Origin: Elioraea sp.
GTDB taxonomy: Bacteria; Pseudomonadota; Alphaproteobacteria; Acetobacterales; Acetobacteraceae
Direction of reading: 5' to 3'
NCBI RefSeq assembly: GCF_022842375.1
Contig: NZ_JALHPR010000010.1
Location: 1-64,000 of the forward strand
Length of the DNA stretch: 64,000 nt
Shown in pieces: positions 63,372-64,000 of the stretch. The translations under genes and the position numbers were made by a program. The notes under the pieces are model-generated. The model did no database searches, was not told the DNA's origin, and was given only the letters and a program-made list of their open reading frames with translations. The number at the start of each line of letters is the position of its first letter. The stretch's first letter is position 1.

Positions 63372-64000
63372 CTACTCCCCCGCGGCGTGGGCCGCCGGGG
63401 TGGACTTCTTGCCGAACCAGCCCTTGATGCGCTCGCGCTCGCGCTGGAAGAACACATAGAGCATCGGGATCACGAAGATGCCGATGAACGACGCGGCGAT
63501 CATCCCCGCGAACACGCCGATCGAGACGTTCCGCCGCGCGATCTCCGCCGCACCCTGGGCGGTCACGAGCGGGACGAGGCCGAGGATGAACGCGAACGAC
63601 GTCATCATCACGGGCCGGAAACGAAGCCGCGCGCCCTCGGTCGCGGCTTCCAGCAGCGGCATTCCCTTCTCGCGCAGCTCCTTCGCGAACTCCACGATCA
63701 GGATGCCGTTCTTGGCGGCCAGCGCGATCAGCACGACAATGCCGATCTGGGCGTACAGGTCGAGCGGCGCCTGCGCGATCCAGATGCCGATGAACGCGCC
63801 GAGCACGCCGACGGCCACCGAGAGCAGCACCGGCACCGGAATGGTCCAGCTCTCGTAGAGGCCGACGAGGAAGAGATAGGCAAACAGGATCGCCATCACG
63901 AGGATGCCGCCGATCTGCCCGGCCGCGCGCTTCTCCTGGAACGAGATGTCGGACCACTCGAAGCCATAGCCGGATGGCAGCGTCGCGCGCGCCACACCTT
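63372..64000 (-). CDS. RND-family efflux transporter permease, C-terminal part (5' end outside window)
   Basis: The 209 residues seen are the end of an AcrB/MexB-type inner-membrane pump. [16 protein letters not shown] at the start of the segment, [33 protein letters not shown] and [24 protein letters not shown] (in parts) are HAE1-family blocks, covering the last six transmembrane helices. The cytoplasmic tail is short. The N-terminal two thirds and any membrane-fusion gene lie beyond the right edge. Confidence 0.93.
   Translation of the reverse strand, partial: GVARATLPSGYGFEWSDISFQEKRAAGQIGGILVMAILFAYLFLVGLYESWTIPVPVLLSVAVGVLGAFIGIWIAQAPLDLYAQIGIVVLIALAAKNGILIVEFAKELREKGMPLLEAATEGARLRFRPVMMTSFAFILGLVPLVTAQGAAEIARRNVSIGVFAGMIAASFIGIFVIPMLYVFFQRERERIKGWFGKKSTPAAHAAGE

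Noticed and set aside
1-64000. Search for tRNA, rRNA, transposase, integrase and toxin-antitoxin genes.
   Set aside because: No such sequence could be recognised by reading both strands; short tRNAs cannot be fully excluded without a dedicated scan.

Overview
The window is very GC-rich (about 70%) and densely coded, and it looks like the core chromosome of an alphaproteobacterium of the Rhodospirillales/Acetobacterales type (Acetobacteraceae-like). This rests on gene order and protein content: yfgM-bamB-der, rpsF-rpsR-DUF2232-rplI...dnaB-alr, fabD-fabG-acpP-fabF-mltG-(yicC)-gmk, lptF-lptG-lptD-surA-pdxA-rsmA, pepA-holC, and purM/purN back to back with a DUF2066-pgsA-like-perM-hda-ppk-ppx block. 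It is an inference from synteny, not a database result. I see no rRNA, tRNA, CRISPR array, insertion sequence, phage or plasmid module.

Layout. 1-1258 (minus): 3'-truncated nadD and a small lipoprotein. 1428-8295 (plus): yfgM, bamB and der (outer-membrane assembly and ribosome maturation), then a general amino-acid ABC transporter aapJ-aapQ-aapM with no ATPase gene. 8273-22548 (minus): two SDR enzymes, purF, cvpA, radA, a lower-GC orphan protein with a Cys-His-Asp arrangement, mlaF-mlaE without mlaD, alr, dnaB, cfa, rplI, a DUF2232 membrane protein, rpsR and rpsF. 23013-27507 (plus): fatty-acid synthesis genes plus mltG. 27504-28298 (minus): an inserted SDR. 28356-29931 (plus): yicC and gmk. 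29872-40980 (minus): rsmA, pdxA, surA, lptD, lptG, lptF, an FAD-linked oxidase, tsaC/sua5 and cysQ. 41106-44565 (plus): tandem M17 aminopeptidases and holC. 44566-50726 (minus): a DUF3891 protein, two Bug-type binding proteins flanking a PDR-type reductase and a MOSC protein, and an ABC-F ATPase. 50852-53393 (plus): ndk and a GAF-GGDEF-EAL protein. 53433-55381 (minus): purM, purN and a 52-residue aa3-oxidase subunit IV. 55400-63208 (plus): DUF2066 protein, pgsA-like, perM-like, hda, ppk1, ppx and a DUF1194 protein. 63372-64000 (minus): the C-terminal end of an RND efflux pump.

How the genes fit together. Most of the window is envelope biogenesis (BamB, SurA, LptD/F/G, MlaEF, MltG, Alr, fatty-acid synthesis, Cfa), replication and repair (DnaB, RadA, HolC, Hda), translation (S6, S18, L9, RsmA, Der, TsaC) and nucleotide metabolism (PurF, PurM, PurN, Gmk, Ndk). 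The accessory content is modest. The items I would look at first are the Cys-His-Asp orphan at 13657-14439, the MOSC/reductase pair at 46406-47801, the RGG-like tail on ribosomal protein S6 with its structured leader, the ABC transporter sets missing a partner gene, and the small repeats at 22740-22870 and 63211-63264. I did not find a clearly new multi-gene system.
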